Under the pieces are notes generated by a model, which worked only from the letters and a program-made list of their open reading frames with translations, did no database searches and was not told the DNA's origin. Both the position numbers and the translations under genes were made by a program. From Mycolicibacterium gadium (GTDB lineage Bacteria > Actinomycetota > Actinomycetes > Mycobacteriales > Mycobacteriaceae), in the NCBI RefSeq assembly GCF_010728925.1, contig NZ_AP022608.1:2914001-2978000 (forward strand): DNA of 64,000 nt, written 5' to 3'. Position 1 is the stretch's first letter. Every line of letters starts with the position of its first letter. Below are positions 16,793 to 26,131 of the stretch, piece after piece.

Positions 16793-16861
16793 GCAGGTCA
16801 TCGGTCGTCACCGGCCAATGGGGCCGATGCCGACCACCGAGGTCCGCCGCTGAACTCGACA

Positions 16862-17510
16862 CCAGGGATCAACAGCACAATCGTGGGCGTAACGCCCCTG
16901 CTCGCCGCCAGCGCCACCTTTGCAGTCCTCTTGTCGTGGACGGGACGGCTGAGTGATGCCGCTGAGCGGATGGCGGCAGTGCGTCAACGATGCATTGACC
17001 GCGGCGCTGAAACCGATCTGGTTTACGTCGCGTATTTCATCACGCTCATGGAGGTCTGGCGGGGCAGATACTTTGATGCGGAGTTCGGCGCGGACGAAAA
17101 GCGTTGAGCGAGTATAGCAATTGGGTGGCGATCACCTCCAAGTCGTCGGGTGGACTGCGCAAGCAATTGTGATGGCCTATACCGCGCGCGAATCCGAAAC
17201 CCGCACTGCTGCAAAGGCCGCCATCGAACTCGGGCATCGCTGCGGCTCGCCTCGATTGGCCGATTGGTCATCCATCAGCCTTGGATTCCTCGAAGTCTCG
17301 GTCGGTGATTACACCGAGGCGATCGCGGCGTTCGAGCCGCTGATGGCGAGATTCGGTCAGGTGCCTGGTCCGCCAGAAGGAGGCTGCGGGGGAAGCAATC
17401 GTAAAAGCGCTGACAATTCTTGAGGAAGGTGCGCATAAAGACTCCCCCCATTTGCGATGCAGACTCACCGTGGACTGCAGTGCAAATAGCCGGGTATCGA
17501 CGCATGAGGA
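16862..17510 (+). pseudogene. Remnant of a TPR-containing LuxR-family/ATPase regulator
   Basis: Three adjoining frames carry pieces of one helical-repeat protein. The first (about 16862-17104) includes LLSWTGRLSDAAERMAAV and LMEVWRGRYFDAEFG. After a +1 shift near the AAAA run at 17097-17100 and a TAG at 17115, it continues as GGDHLQVVGWTAQAIVMAY and ADWSSISLGFLEVSVGDYTE. A second shift near 17375 leads to EAAGEAIVKALTILEEGA. The pattern is that of the TPR half of large LuxR-type regulators. The ATPase domain and the C-terminal HTH are absent. It is therefore a decayed gene; boundaries are approximate. Confidence 0.65.
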
Positions 17511-17623
17511 AACAGCGTGTCCAAACGCGTCGTCTCAGCGAATCGTCAGGGATCGTGTGCTAGCCGGCGATCAACAACCGCGACCCGACCCACTGCCCGC
17601 CTGCTAGTGCCCAACCAACGCCA

Positions 17624-17655
17624 AAGCCCCTGAAAGCTGTGACCTTCAGGGGCTT
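17624..17655. terminator. Terminator downstream of rplA
   Basis: AAGCCCCTGAA (17624-17634) and TTCAGGGGCTT (17645-17655) form a perfect 11-bp stem with a 10-base loop. It lies 16 bases beyond the rplA stop on the minus strand. The stem is symmetric with A/T at its base, so it could act from either side. The stretch 17511-17623 shows nothing else recognisable. Confidence 0.8.
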
Positions 17656-17670
17656 CGACGTACCTAAGAC

Positions 17671-18378
17671 TTACGCCTCGGTGAAGTTGCGGGTGACCGC
17701 CGGGTCCACGGGGATACCGGGACCGGTCGTCGTCGACACGACAACCTTCTTCAGGTAACGACCCTTCGACGACGACGGCTTGGCCCGCAGGACCTCGTCG
17801 AGCGCGGCGCCGTAGTTCTCGGCCAGCTTCGTCTCATCGAAGGAGGCCTTGCCGATCACGAAGTGCAGGTTGGCCTGCTTGTCGACACGGAAGTTGATCT
17901 TGCCGCCCTTGATATCCGAAACCGCCTTGGCGACATCGGGAGTCACGGTGCCGGTCTTCGGGTTCGGCATCAGGCCACGCGGACCCAGCACGCGGGCGAT
18001 CTTGCCGACCTTGGCCATCTGGTCCGGCGTCGCGATCGCGGCGTCGAAGTCCAGGAAGCCGCCCTGAATCTTCTCGATCAGGTCGTCGCTGCCCACCTCG
18101 TCGGCGCCTGCGGCCAGCGCCGCCTCGGCCTTGTCGCCCACGGCGAACACCACGACGCGCGCGGTCTTACCGGTGCCGTTGGGCAGGTTGACGGTGCCGC
18201 GCACCATCTGGTCGGCCTTACGTGGGTCGACACCCAGCCGGATCGCCACCTCTACGGTCGCGTCCTGCTTCTTCGACGACGTCTCCTTGGCGAGGCGCAC
18301 AGCCTCGATCGGGGAGTACAGGTTGTCCTTGTCGATCTTTTCCGCGGCTTCGCGATATGCCTTGCTGTTCTTGCTCAT
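17671..18378 (-). CDS. rplA: 50S ribosomal protein L1
   Basis: This 235-aa protein of standard L1 length has the ribosomal L1 signature ([17 protein letters not shown] region) and the conserved [22 protein letters not shown] segment. L1 binds 23S rRNA at the mobile stalk near the E site and in many bacteria represses its own mRNA. It follows rplK by 69 bases on the same strand. A strong terminator comes after its stop. Confidence 0.97.
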   Translation of the reverse strand: MSKNSKAYREAAEKIDKDNLYSPIEAVRLAKETSSKKQDATVEVAIRLGVDPRKADQMVRGTVNLPNGTGKTARVVVFAVGDKAEAALAAGADEVGSDDLIEKIQGGFLDFDAAIATPDQMAKVGKIARVLGPRGLMPNPKTGTVTPDVAKAVSDIKGGKINFRVDKQANLHFVIGKASFDETKLAENYGAALDEVLRAKPSSSKGRYLKKVVVSTTTGPGIPVDPAVTRNFTEA

Positions 18379-18447
18379 TGGTATCTCCTTGTGTTTCAGA
18401 GGTGTGGTTGGCGAGCCGATGCCAGCTCTCCCACGGGATCGGCCGAA

Positions 18448-18876
18448 CTATTCGACCGTGATCCCCATCGACCGGGCGGTGCCGGCGATGATCTTGGACG
18501 CCGCGTCGATGTCGTTGGCGTTCAGGTCTTCCTTCTTGGTCTCGGCGATCTCGCGCACCTGATCCCAGGTCACCTTGGCGACCTTGGTGGTGTGCGGGGT
18601 GCCGGAACCCTTCTGCACGCCTGCGGCCTTCAGCAGCAGCTTGGCGGCGGGCGGGGTCTTCAGCGCGAACGTGAAGCTGCGGTCCTCGTAGACGGTGATC
18701 TCCACGGGGATGACGTTGCCGCGCTGGCTTTCCGTCGCGGCGTTGTACGCCTTGCAGAACTCCATGATGTTGACGCCGTGCTGGCCGAGCGCCGGACCCA
18801 CTGGCGGGGCGGGGTTGGCCGCTCCGGCCTGGATCTGCAGCTTGATCAGCCCAGTGACCTTCTTCTTCGGGGCCAT
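18448..18876 (-). CDS. rplK: 50S ribosomal protein L11
   Basis: This 142-aa protein of normal length has the N-terminal proline-rich domain ([20 protein letters not shown]) and the C-terminal RNA-binding domain that binds the GTPase-associated region of 23S rRNA. L11 also takes part in stringent-factor activation. The gene lies between nusG and rplA, the conserved order. The start at 18876 fits the family ([14 protein letters not shown]). Confidence 0.97.
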   Translation of the reverse strand: MAPKKKVTGLIKLQIQAGAANPAPPVGPALGQHGVNIMEFCKAYNAATESQRGNVIPVEITVYEDRSFTFALKTPPAAKLLLKAAGVQKGSGTPHTTKVAKVTWDQVREIAETKKEDLNANDIDAASKIIAGTARSMGITVE

Positions 18877-18909
18877 GAGTGTTCGGTTCCTTTTCTTTCT
18901 TACTTGTCT

Positions 18910-19734
<825 letters not shown>

Positions 19735-19757
19735 TCAGTCCTCTCAGTACTTCCACG

Positions 19758-20180
19758 TCAGCCGAACACCCACATGACGATCTTGCCGACGCCCAAATCG
19801 ACTCCGCCGATCAGCGCCACCATGAACGCCAGGAAGACCAGCACCACGATGGTGTAGCTGACCATCTGCTTGCGGTTCGGCCAGATGACCTTGCGCAGCT
19901 CGGCGACGACCTGCTTCAGGTAGTTCCAGACATACAGGAACGGGTTGCTCGAGGAGCCGTCGCCGCGCTTCTTGGCCGTCTTCTTCGCCGTGCCCGAGCC
20001 GTTCTTGGTCGGCGACGCCTCGGTGCCGGTTTCCAGGTCGACGGCGCTGCTGACGTTCTCGCCGCTGGCTACGCGGCGCGACCGCTTGCCGCTGGGCCGA
20101 GTAGGCCGGGTTACGACCGCGCCGCTGCCGCCGGTGTCGTCGGACCCTGCGGAGCCGTCACGATCACGCTCGTCGCTCAC
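19758..20180 (-). CDS. secE: Preprotein translocase subunit SecE
   Basis: This 140-aa protein has a charged, disordered N-terminal extension of about 75 residues, as in other mycobacteria. The conserved amphipathic helix (YLKQVVAELRKVIWPNRKQM) and one C-terminal transmembrane segment (SYTIVVLVFLAFMVALIGGV) follow. SecE clamps SecY in the inner membrane translocon. It heads the secE-nusG-rplK-rplA run and is preceded by tRNA-Trp. Confidence 0.95.
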   Translation of the reverse strand: MSDERDRDGSAGSDDTGGSGAVVTRPTRPSGKRSRRVASGENVSSAVDLETGTEASPTKNGSGTAKKTAKKRGDGSSSNPFLYVWNYLKQVVAELRKVIWPNRKQMVSYTIVVLVFLAFMVALIGGVDLGVGKIVMWVFG

Positions 20181-20258
20181 CGCATGCCTTCCTTGTTCTG
20201 GTCGTCTAGTTGTGTGGACACCTTCCAGTGTCCACGCCGTGTCGAGTATTCAGTTGAG

Positions 20259-20331
<73 letters not shown>

Positions 20332-20483
20332 TTACCTTGACACCGCTGGCGCTGCGATATCACCGGTTTCCGGGGCTCACACAAACCGCGCGCTCCCCGT
20401 TCGGTCGATCTGAAACCGACGGACAGCGCGCTGGACTGGGGAAACCCCGAGTTGCGAGTGTAGCGCGCCACCCACGTCAGTTA

Positions 20484-21011
20484 CTAATCCGCGTCCTGGC
20501 CATTCTGGATGGCGGCGGTGCGGATGACCTGCCCCGACTCGGGATCCCATTTCACCGAGATCGAGTTGTCGCCCTCGTGGCCCATCAACGTGGTGAACGC
20601 CTCCATAACGACCGTGCCGTCCAGCTCAGCGCAGACGTTGCGTGTGAGGACAATGTCGGCGCCGAACCGCTCGTCGACCGATTCGACGTGCATGGTCCCG
20701 GTCAGCTCGTCACCGACCTTGATCGGCCGGTGGAAGTGGAACTTCTGGTCGACCTGGACGATCTGCATGGTCTCCAGGCCGACGTCCACGTGCTGGAAGA
20801 AATGGTTCTGGATCATCACCGCGAAGATCGAGGCGAAAGTGAGCGGCGCGATAAGGGCGTCATGCCCGAGTTCGGCGGCCGCGGCCTCGTCGACAGTGGC
20901 CGGCGCGGCCGACTTCACGGCCTTGGCGTACTGGCGGACCTGTTCGCGGCCCACCACGAACGTGTCGGGGTACTTCCAGATCATCCCCCGGATGTCTGTC
21001 TTAAGCGCCAT
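20484..21011 (-). CDS. hadC: (3R)-hydroxyacyl-ACP dehydratase subunit HadC
   Basis: This 175-aa hot-dog-fold protein resembles HadA (YPDTFVVGREQVRQYAKAV, PLTFASIFAVMIQNHFF, IVQVDQKFHFHRPIKVGDEL). HadC pairs with the catalytic subunit HadB. HadBC dehydrates the longer beta-hydroxyacyl-ACP intermediates of FAS-II during meromycolate elongation. It starts 3 bases after hadB stops, the last gene of the hadABC operon. The C-terminal 20 residues extend beyond the fold. Confidence 0.95.
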   Translation of the reverse strand: MALKTDIRGMIWKYPDTFVVGREQVRQYAKAVKSAAPATVDEAAAAELGHDALIAPLTFASIFAVMIQNHFFQHVDVGLETMQIVQVDQKFHFHRPIKVGDELTGTMHVESVDERFGADIVLTRNVCAELDGTVVMEAFTTLMGHEGDNSISVKWDPESGQVIRTAAIQNGQDAD

Positions 21012-21014
21012 CGG

Positions 21015-21443
21015 TCATGCCAGCTTCGCGGTGGCGACAGCGCGACCGAAGATCTTCTTACCGCCAGCGGTGGCGGTTAACGCGATCGTTACCGACTTCG
21101 TTTCGGGCTCAACGGATTTCACCCTTCCATTGAACACGATTTCAGCGCCGACGCCGTCGTTGGGAACCGGCACCACCGCGGTGAAACGCACGTTGTATTC
21201 GGTGACCGCCGCCGGGTCGCCGACCCAGGAGGTGACATATCCGCCGCCCAGTCCCATGGTGAGCATGCCGTGCGCGATCGCGGTGTCCAGACCGACCTGC
21301 TTGGCGATCTCGTCGTCCCAGTGGATGGGGTTCAGATCGCCGGACACTCCGGCGTAATTCACCAGGTCACCTCGGGTCAGGGGGATCGTCTTTTCGGGAA
21401 GCAGGTCGCCCACCTTCACCGAATCGAACTCACGCAGTGCCAT
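21015..21443 (-). CDS. hadB: (3R)-hydroxyacyl-ACP dehydratase catalytic subunit HadB
   Basis: This 142-aa MaoC-type hot-dog protein carries the catalytic dyad Asp36 and His41 in GDLNPIHWDDE. It is the shared catalytic subunit of the HadAB and HadBC dehydratases of mycolic-acid FAS-II. Its start overlaps the end of hadA by 14 bases, so the subunits are probably translationally coupled. Confidence 0.96.
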   Translation of the reverse strand: MALREFDSVKVGDLLPEKTIPLTRGDLVNYAGVSGDLNPIHWDDEIAKQVGLDTAIAHGMLTMGLGGGYVTSWVGDPAAVTEYNVRFTAVVPVPNDGVGAEIVFNGRVKSVEPETKSVTIALTATAGGKKIFGRAVATAKLA

Positions 21444-21909
21444 CGCTGAAACCCTCTTCTCCTTCTTCCCCGGTTCGCCCCGCCAGGGTCGTATACGACT
21501 CCTGGACGATTTCGCCTTTGTCGTCGGTGACGACGTTCTTGGTCACGATGATGTCGGCGCCGTGCGCCTGCCGGACGGAGTCCACGTAGACGTCGCAGAA
21601 GAGCGTGTCACCGGCATGAATCGGCTTGCGGAACTTCAACGTCTGGTCGACCTGCACGATCTTCATGTCGCTGATGCCGATGTTGGCGTTTTCGAAGAAT
21701 GCCAACTGCGCCATGTAGCCGAACACCGAGATGAACGTCAACGGCGCCGGAATCGCGGAGTGGCCAAGCTGCGCAGCGACGTCTTCGTCGTGATGCGCGG
21801 GGTGCTCGTTCTTCACCGCGACGGCGTACTCACGCAGCTTCTCTCGCCCGACGACGTAGTGGTCGGGATAGCGGTAGTGCATCCCGACGATCTGCTCTGA
21901 CAGCGCCAC
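21430..21909 (-). CDS. hadA: (3R)-hydroxyacyl-ACP dehydratase subunit HadA
   Basis: From the GTG at 21909 the protein has 159 residues and begins like known HadA proteins (ALSEQIVGMHYRYPDHYVV). AGGT lies 5 bases upstream as a possible ribosome-binding site. An in-frame GTG at 21927 would add six residues. HadA is the substrate-specificity subunit that pairs with HadB for medium-chain intermediates, and the HadAB complex is a known target of thiocarbamide drugs. Hot-dog segments PLTFISVFGYMAQLAFFENA and KIVQVDQTLKFRKP are visible. Confidence 0.94.
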   Translation of the reverse strand: MALSEQIVGMHYRYPDHYVVGREKLREYAVAVKNEHPAHHDEDVAAQLGHSAIPAPLTFISVFGYMAQLAFFENANIGISDMKIVQVDQTLKFRKPIHAGDTLFCDVYVDSVRQAHGADIIVTKNVVTDDKGEIVQESYTTLAGRTGEEGEEGFSDGTA

Positions 21910-21958
21910 AGTGGACCTATCCGTCACCCGGGGGCAACCGCCCGCGGATTAGGGATCG

Positions 21959-22126
21959 CTAGCGCGATTCCTTGTGCGCCTGGTGCTTGCCGCAGTTCGG
22001 GCAGAACTTCTTGATCTCGAGCCGGTCGGGATCGTTGCGACGGTTCTTCTTCGTGATGTAGTTGCGGTGCTTGCACACCTCGCACGCCAAGGTGATCTTG
22101 GGCCGTACGTCGGTACTGGAGGCCAC
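21959..22126 (-). CDS. rpmG: 50S ribosomal protein L33
   Basis: This 55-aa protein starts at a GTG ([20 protein letters not shown]) and ends AHKESR. Two Cys-x2-Cys pairs (CEVC and CPNC) make this the zinc-binding form of L33. The sequence [20 protein letters not shown] is characteristic. It lies between tRNA-Met and hadA, as in M. tuberculosis (rpmG2). Confidence 0.95.
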   Translation of the reverse strand: MASSTDVRPKITLACEVCKHRNYITKKNRRNDPDRLEIKKFCPNCGKHQAHKESR

Positions 22127-22160
22127 TTCTTGTCCTTCGTCTTGCGGTTCTAACGTCTTG

Positions 22161-22234
22161 TAGCGGTGGGGGGACTCGATCCCCCGACCTCACGATTATG
22201 AGTCGTGCGCTCTAACCAGCTGAGCTACACCGCC
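22161..22234 (-). tRNA. metT: tRNA-Met (CAT)
   Basis: The cloverleaf has acceptor arms GGCGGTG/CACCGCT (first pair G-U), D-arm TAGCTCAGCTGGTTAGAG, anticodon stem-loop CGACTCATAATCG with anticodon CAT, and T-loop GGATCGAGTCC. The 5' GG end and unmodified D-arm look like an elongator Met tRNA. The CCA is not encoded. Confidence 0.93.
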
Positions 22235-22270
22235 CCGATAGTCCGGTCCGGCGAACCGGTCCGGCCACCG

Positions 22271-22343
22271 AGCCCCCTAACGGAATCGAACCGTTGACCT
22301 TTTCCTTACCATGGAAACGCTCTACCGACTGAGCTAAGGGGGC
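22271..22343 (-). tRNA. thrT: tRNA-Thr (GGT)
   Basis: The acceptor arms GCCCCCT/AGGGGGC, D-arm TAGCTCAGTCGGTAGAG, anticodon stem-loop TTTCCATGGTAAGGAAA with anticodon GGT and T-loop GGTTCGATTCC fold cleanly. It is the most upstream gene of the minus-strand tRNA/ribosomal/had cluster. Confidence 0.94.
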
Positions 22344-22431
22344 CTGCCCTGACAGTCTCGTCGTGGGCCTTAAAGAGGGTACATTCAACCCGTTTGCCAC
22401 GCCAAACCGCTGGTGGTGATAGGACGGACAA

Positions 22432-23292
22432 GTGACCGAACCCGGCGCTCCGCGCGTGGCCGTCTATCTTGATTTCGACAACATCGTCATCTCCCGATAC
22501 GACCAGATACACGGTCGAAGCTCATTCCAGAAGGACAAAGCCGCCGGTTTTCACACCAAACCCGGCCGGCTCACCGAGGCGACCGTCGACGTCAGCGCGA
22601 TCATCGACTTCGCGTCCTCGTTCGGCACGCTGGTGTTGACGCGCGCCTACGCGGACTGGTCGGCCGACGTCAACGCCGAATACCAGGGCCAGCTCGTCGG
22701 CCGCGCCGTCGACCTGGTCCAGCTGTTTCCCGCTGCCGCCTACGCCAAGAACGGCGCCGACATCCGGCTGGCGGTCGACGCGGTCGAGGACATGTTCCGG
22801 CTGCCCGACCTCACCCACGTCGTCATCGTGGCCGGGGACTCCGACTACATCCCGTTGGCCCAACGCTGCAAGCGGCTGGGCCGCTACGTCGTCGGCATCG
22901 GGATCACCGGATCGATCAGCAAATCGCTGACGGCCGCCTGCGACGAGTTCGTCACCTACGACGCGCTGCCGGGTGTGCCGGTGACCGAGCCGCCCAAGAA
23001 GAAGCCGCGCAAGAAGGCGGCCGACGGCGACCAGGAGCCCGAGTCCCCCGATCCGCAGGCCGCCGCGACCGCTCTGCTCGAACGGGCGCTGCGGATCGGC
23101 CACGAGAAGGACGACGCCGACTGGCTGCACAACTCCGCGGTCAAGGCGCAGATGAAGCGGATGGATCCGTCGTTCTCGGAGAAGTCGCTGGGATTCCGCT
23201 CGTTCAGCGATTTCCTGCGCTCACGCGCCGAGGTGGCCGAGCTCGACGAGAGCAGCACCACCCGCATGGTGCGGCTGCGTGGCAACGACTGA
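22432..23292 (+). CDS. NYN-domain (PIN-like) protein with C-terminal OST-HTH/LOTUS-type domain
   Basis: This 286-aa protein starts at GTG 22432. Residues 8-175 form a NYN nuclease-like domain: VAVYLDFDNIVIS with Asp14 and Asp16, then RLAVDAVEDMF and VVIVAGDSDYIPLAQRCKRLG, which together can supply the acidic metal site. A KKKPRKK linker (about 185-200) leads to a C-terminal helical domain (ALLERALRIGHEKDD onwards) resembling OST-HTH/LOTUS, an RNA-binding fold. This combination suggests an RNA nuclease or RNA-binding regulator. It is divergent from tRNA-Thr, 88 bases away. Confidence 0.8.
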   Translation: MTEPGAPRVAVYLDFDNIVISRYDQIHGRSSFQKDKAAGFHTKPGRLTEATVDVSAIIDFASSFGTLVLTRAYADWSADVNAEYQGQLVGRAVDLVQLFPAAAYAKNGADIRLAVDAVEDMFRLPDLTHVVIVAGDSDYIPLAQRCKRLGRYVVGIGITGSISKSLTAACDEFVTYDALPGVPVTEPPKKKPRKKAADGDQEPESPDPQAAATALLERALRIGHEKDDADWLHNSAVKAQMKRMDPSFSEKSLGFRSFSDFLRSRAEVAELDESSTTRMVRLRGND

Positions 23293-23305
23293 ATAGTCTT
23301 ACGGC

Positions 23306-24016
23306 ATGACCGACCGCCTGTACTTCCGCCAACTGCTGTCCGGCAGGGATTTCGCCGCCGGCGACATGATCGCCGAGCAGATGCGCAACTTCGCCTACCT
23401 GATCGGCGACCGCGAGACCGGCGACTGCGTCGTCGTCGATCCGGCGTATGCGGCTGGTGATCTGGTCGACGCGCTGGAGGCCGACGGCATGCACCTGTCC
23501 GGCGTGCTGGTCAGCCATCACCACCCCGACCACGTCGGCGGCTCGATGATGGGTTTCGAACTCAAGGGCCTCGCCGAGCTGCTGGAGCGGGTCAGCGTCC
23601 CCGTCCACGTCAATAGTGTTGAGGCTGAATGGGTTTCACGTGTCACCGGCATCGCCCGCAGCGAGCTGACGGACCATCAGCACGGCGACGTGGTCAAGGT
23701 CGGAGACATCGACATCGAGCTTCTGCATACTCCCGGCCACACCCCCGGCAGCCAGTGCTTCCTGCTCGACGGCCGACTCGTCGCGGGCGACACACTGTTC
23801 CTGGAGGGCTGCGGGCGCACCGACTTCCCCGGCGGCGACGTCGACGAGATGTTCCGCAGTCTGCAGGCGCTGGCACAGCTTTCTGGCGATCCGACAGTCT
23901 TTCCTGGCCACTGGTACTCGCAGGAGCCCAGCGCGGCGCTGTCGGAGGTCAAGCGCACGAATTATGTATACCGGGCTAGCAATCTGGACCAGTGGCGCAT
24001 GTTGATGGGCGGCTAA
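23306..24016 (+). CDS. Metallo-beta-lactamase-fold hydrolase (glyoxalase II-like)
   Basis: This 236-aa protein has the binuclear zinc motif HHHPDH at residues 71-76, the further metal ligands GHTPGSQCF and AGDTLF, and the C-terminal PGHWYSQEP histidine. It corresponds in position to Rv0634c, annotated as a possible glyoxalase II. Hydrolysis of a thioester such as S-lactoylmycothiol is plausible but untested. It begins 13 bases after the NYN gene and is likely cotranscribed. Confidence 0.87.
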   Translation: MTDRLYFRQLLSGRDFAAGDMIAEQMRNFAYLIGDRETGDCVVVDPAYAAGDLVDALEADGMHLSGVLVSHHHPDHVGGSMMGFELKGLAELLERVSVPVHVNSVEAEWVSRVTGIARSELTDHQHGDVVKVGDIDIELLHTPGHTPGSQCFLLDGRLVAGDTLFLEGCGRTDFPGGDVDEMFRSLQALAQLSGDPTVFPGHWYSQEPSAALSEVKRTNYVYRASNLDQWRMLMGG

Positions 24017-24123
24017 CCTCGTCTGACGTCGGAGTTTGCCTCAGCAAAACTCGCCGGGTAGCGCCGAACCTGCGTTATTCTCCGCCTCAGCGCCTACGGT
24101 GCGCGGGAGGGGGCCCCGACGCG

Positions 24124-24798
24124 ATGCCGACGCCGCCGACCGAACCCGACCTCCCCCCGAAGACGCCGCGGCGGCTTGAAGCCGTCCCGGACCCGCCCGC
24201 CGTCGACGCACCCGCGACACCGCCGGACGGTAACCGCAGTCTCGTCCTCCGATTCGGCACTGCATGCGCGGCCCTGCTGGTGGTCCTCGTCGGCTTGGCC
24301 GTCTACGGGTTCCTGATCAAAGACGATGCGGACGTACAACTTTCGTTACCGGGCAGCGACGGCGACCCGTCCGAGACGCCGGCCGCAGCACCGACGACGA
24401 ACGCGCCACCCATGCCTGGCCCCACCGCGGGCGCCATCGACGGTCCCCTGTCGTTCACCGTCGACGGCGTCGAGATCGGGCCGAAGGTCGTCATGTCGGA
24501 CGCGCCGCTGGAGAAGACCGCGGACGGTGTGTTCGTCGTCGTACACATGACCGTGGCGAACATCGGCACCGAGCCCGCGTCGTTCGTCGGCACGTTCCAG
24601 AAACTCCAGGCCAGCGGCGCCATCTATCCCTTGGCCGACGAGGCGACGGCCTACCTCGGGGGCACGGCCGTGCCACTCGATCCGGCAGCGACGACGGTCG
24701 TCTCCATCGCGTTCGACGTGCCGCCGGGCTCGGTGCCCGAATTCCTCGAGCTGCACGGCGAGCCGGGCGGTCCGGGCATCCAGGTTCCGTTGCCGTAG
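24124..24798 (+). CDS. Membrane-anchored protein with a DUF4352-like beta-sandwich domain
   Basis: From ATG 24124 this is a 224-aa protein. Residues 1-37 are Pro-rich and cytoplasmic. A single transmembrane segment (FGTACAALLVVLVGLAVYGFL) follows, then a Pro/Ala/Thr-rich linker and an extracellular immunoglobulin-like domain (FTVDGVEIGPKVVMS, VFVVVHMTVANIGTEPASF, VVSIAFDVPPGSVPEF) like DUF4352 proteins. No catalytic residues are apparent. A GGGAGGGGG run lies about 17 bases upstream. The role is unknown; probably envelope-located. Confidence 0.7.
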   Translation: MPTPPTEPDLPPKTPRRLEAVPDPPAVDAPATPPDGNRSLVLRFGTACAALLVVLVGLAVYGFLIKDDADVQLSLPGSDGDPSETPAAAPTTNAPPMPGPTAGAIDGPLSFTVDGVEIGPKVVMSDAPLEKTADGVFVVVHMTVANIGTEPASFVGTFQKLQASGAIYPLADEATAYLGGTAVPLDPAATTVVSIAFDVPPGSVPEFLELHGEPGGPGIQVPLP

Positions 24799-24933
24799 CT
24801 GGCAAGGTAGCCGCACGCCTCTATAAGCACTCCCGTCTCTGCTTACCCACCTTCCTGGGATTTTCCAGCAAATGACGTTGGTGCAAATTTTCTGATGCGG
24901 TAGCGGCGCTCGGACCGTGGTATACACCGGGAC

Positions 24934-25938
24934 GTGGAAACCGACCTCCGGGCACTACGCGTGACCGACGTCTCGGCCCACGGGTGGATTGCACTGGCCG
25001 CCTGGGTGGCCGTCATGGTGCTCGTCGCGGCGTTGATCTACGCGTGGCGGGCCTACCAGCGGGCCAGAGCACACGCCGAAGAGCTCATGCAGCCGAACGT
25101 CGCGATGTTCATGGAGCCCGCCGCCCACGACTGGCACCTCGTCGAACTCGTCGTCAGGAACTTCGGTCAGACGCCGGCGTACGGCATCCGATTCGAGTGG
25201 GCCCACCCTCCCACCGTGGGCAAGTACGAGAACGTCTACGAGGATCGCTACGTCGACATCGTCCCGCTCAATCTGCCCGCGGAGATCCCGTATCTGGCAC
25301 CGTCGCAGGAATTTCGCATCGTGTGGGATTCGGCGCTGGACCGCCGCGAGCTCGGAGAAACCATTGCGTCGCGGTTCGACGGTGCCGTCACCTACTCCGA
25401 TCAGCCCACGACCAAGGGATCCAAGCGCGCCGGTCGCCAGTTCCGGTCCGCAGCCGTATTGGACTGGGCCACACTGCATCCCGTCGAACGCCTGGAGCTG
25501 CTGACGACGCATGATCTCGCGCGACAGGAGAAGCAGAAGCTCGAGCTGCTGCGAAACCTGTTGACCTACTACCACTACGCCGCCAGCGAGAGTCGCGAAG
25601 AGGTGCTGCGCAGCGAGATCAACAGGGTCCGCACCGCGGCCGACAAGATGCGCGAGCGCCTCACGACCGCCAAGGCGAAAACGTCCGCTGAGAAACCGGC
25701 GCCGCAGCCGCCGCGCCCCGCGCCGCCGCGTGAAATCCCGTTCAACGGGCCGCCGCGTCAGGTGCCGTTCAGCACCGGTCCGCACGAGGTGCCGTTCATC
25801 ACGCCACCGCGTGAAGCGCAGTTCAATGGGCCGTCACCCCAGGACGTCGTCCACAACGACGACACGGACTATGACGACGATGAAGCGCACACCCAGGTGA
25901 TCAACGGACGGCCGAGGCACCGGCGCGATCTCGGCTAG
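24934..25938 (+). CDS. Membrane-anchored hypothetical protein with PPRE-PF repeat tail
   Basis: This 334-aa protein starts at GTG 24934. One N-terminal transmembrane helix (WIALAAWVAVMVLVAALIYA, residues 18-37) is followed by a beta-rich domain (WHLVELVVRNFGQTPAYGI), a long helical region (residues 185-245) and a disordered tail. The tail repeats a motif four times (PPREIPFNG, PPRQVPFST, PHEVPFIT, PPREAQFNG) and ends in an acidic stretch (NDDTDYDDDE). The domain after the helix resembles that of phage and actinobacterial surface proteins, but I do not recognise a family. Confidence 0.65.
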   Translation: METDLRALRVTDVSAHGWIALAAWVAVMVLVAALIYAWRAYQRARAHAEELMQPNVAMFMEPAAHDWHLVELVVRNFGQTPAYGIRFEWAHPPTVGKYENVYEDRYVDIVPLNLPAEIPYLAPSQEFRIVWDSALDRRELGETIASRFDGAVTYSDQPTTKGSKRAGRQFRSAAVLDWATLHPVERLELLTTHDLARQEKQKLELLRNLLTYYHYAASESREEVLRSEINRVRTAADKMRERLTTAKAKTSAEKPAPQPPRPAPPREIPFNGPPRQVPFSTGPHEVPFITPPREAQFNGPSPQDVVHNDDTDYDDDEAHTQVINGRPRHRRDLG

Positions 25939-25966
25939 CGCGGTCCTGTGCGGTCGAAGTTCTAGG

Positions 25967-25997
25967 AGCCCGGCACCGCCCCCTACGCTGCCGGGCT
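25967..25997 (+). terminator. Stem-loop, possible terminator
   Basis: AGCCCGGCA (25967-25975) and TGCCGGGCT (25989-25997) form a perfect 9-bp GC-rich stem with a 13-base loop, 28 bases after the preceding stop. No U-run follows (GAAACAAACC), so efficiency is uncertain. Confidence 0.5.
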
Positions 25998-26075
25998 GAA
26001 ACAAACCTACGACGGCGGCCGACCGGCGTCGTGCGTAATCGACTACCCCACTCGCCGGCGCCGGGGGTTGGCTTT

Positions 26076-26090
26076 CGTAACACTGTTACG
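26076..26090. promoter_or_regulatory. TetR operator candidate upstream of echA3
   Basis: CGTAACA-c-TGTTACG is a perfect 15-bp palindrome 41 bases upstream of the echA3 start. It is followed at once by another TAACA half-site (26091-26095). It is well placed for autorepression by the TetR protein encoded as the second gene of the operon. Confidence 0.6.
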
Positions 26091-26131
26091 TAACATCGAT
26101 CCAAATTCCTGACGTGCCCAAAGGAGAGGCG

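Noticed and set aside
21924..22193. An 89-codon frame at rpmG
   Set aside because: It lies in another frame of the same strand; the L33 sequence with its two Cys pairs is at 21959-22126.
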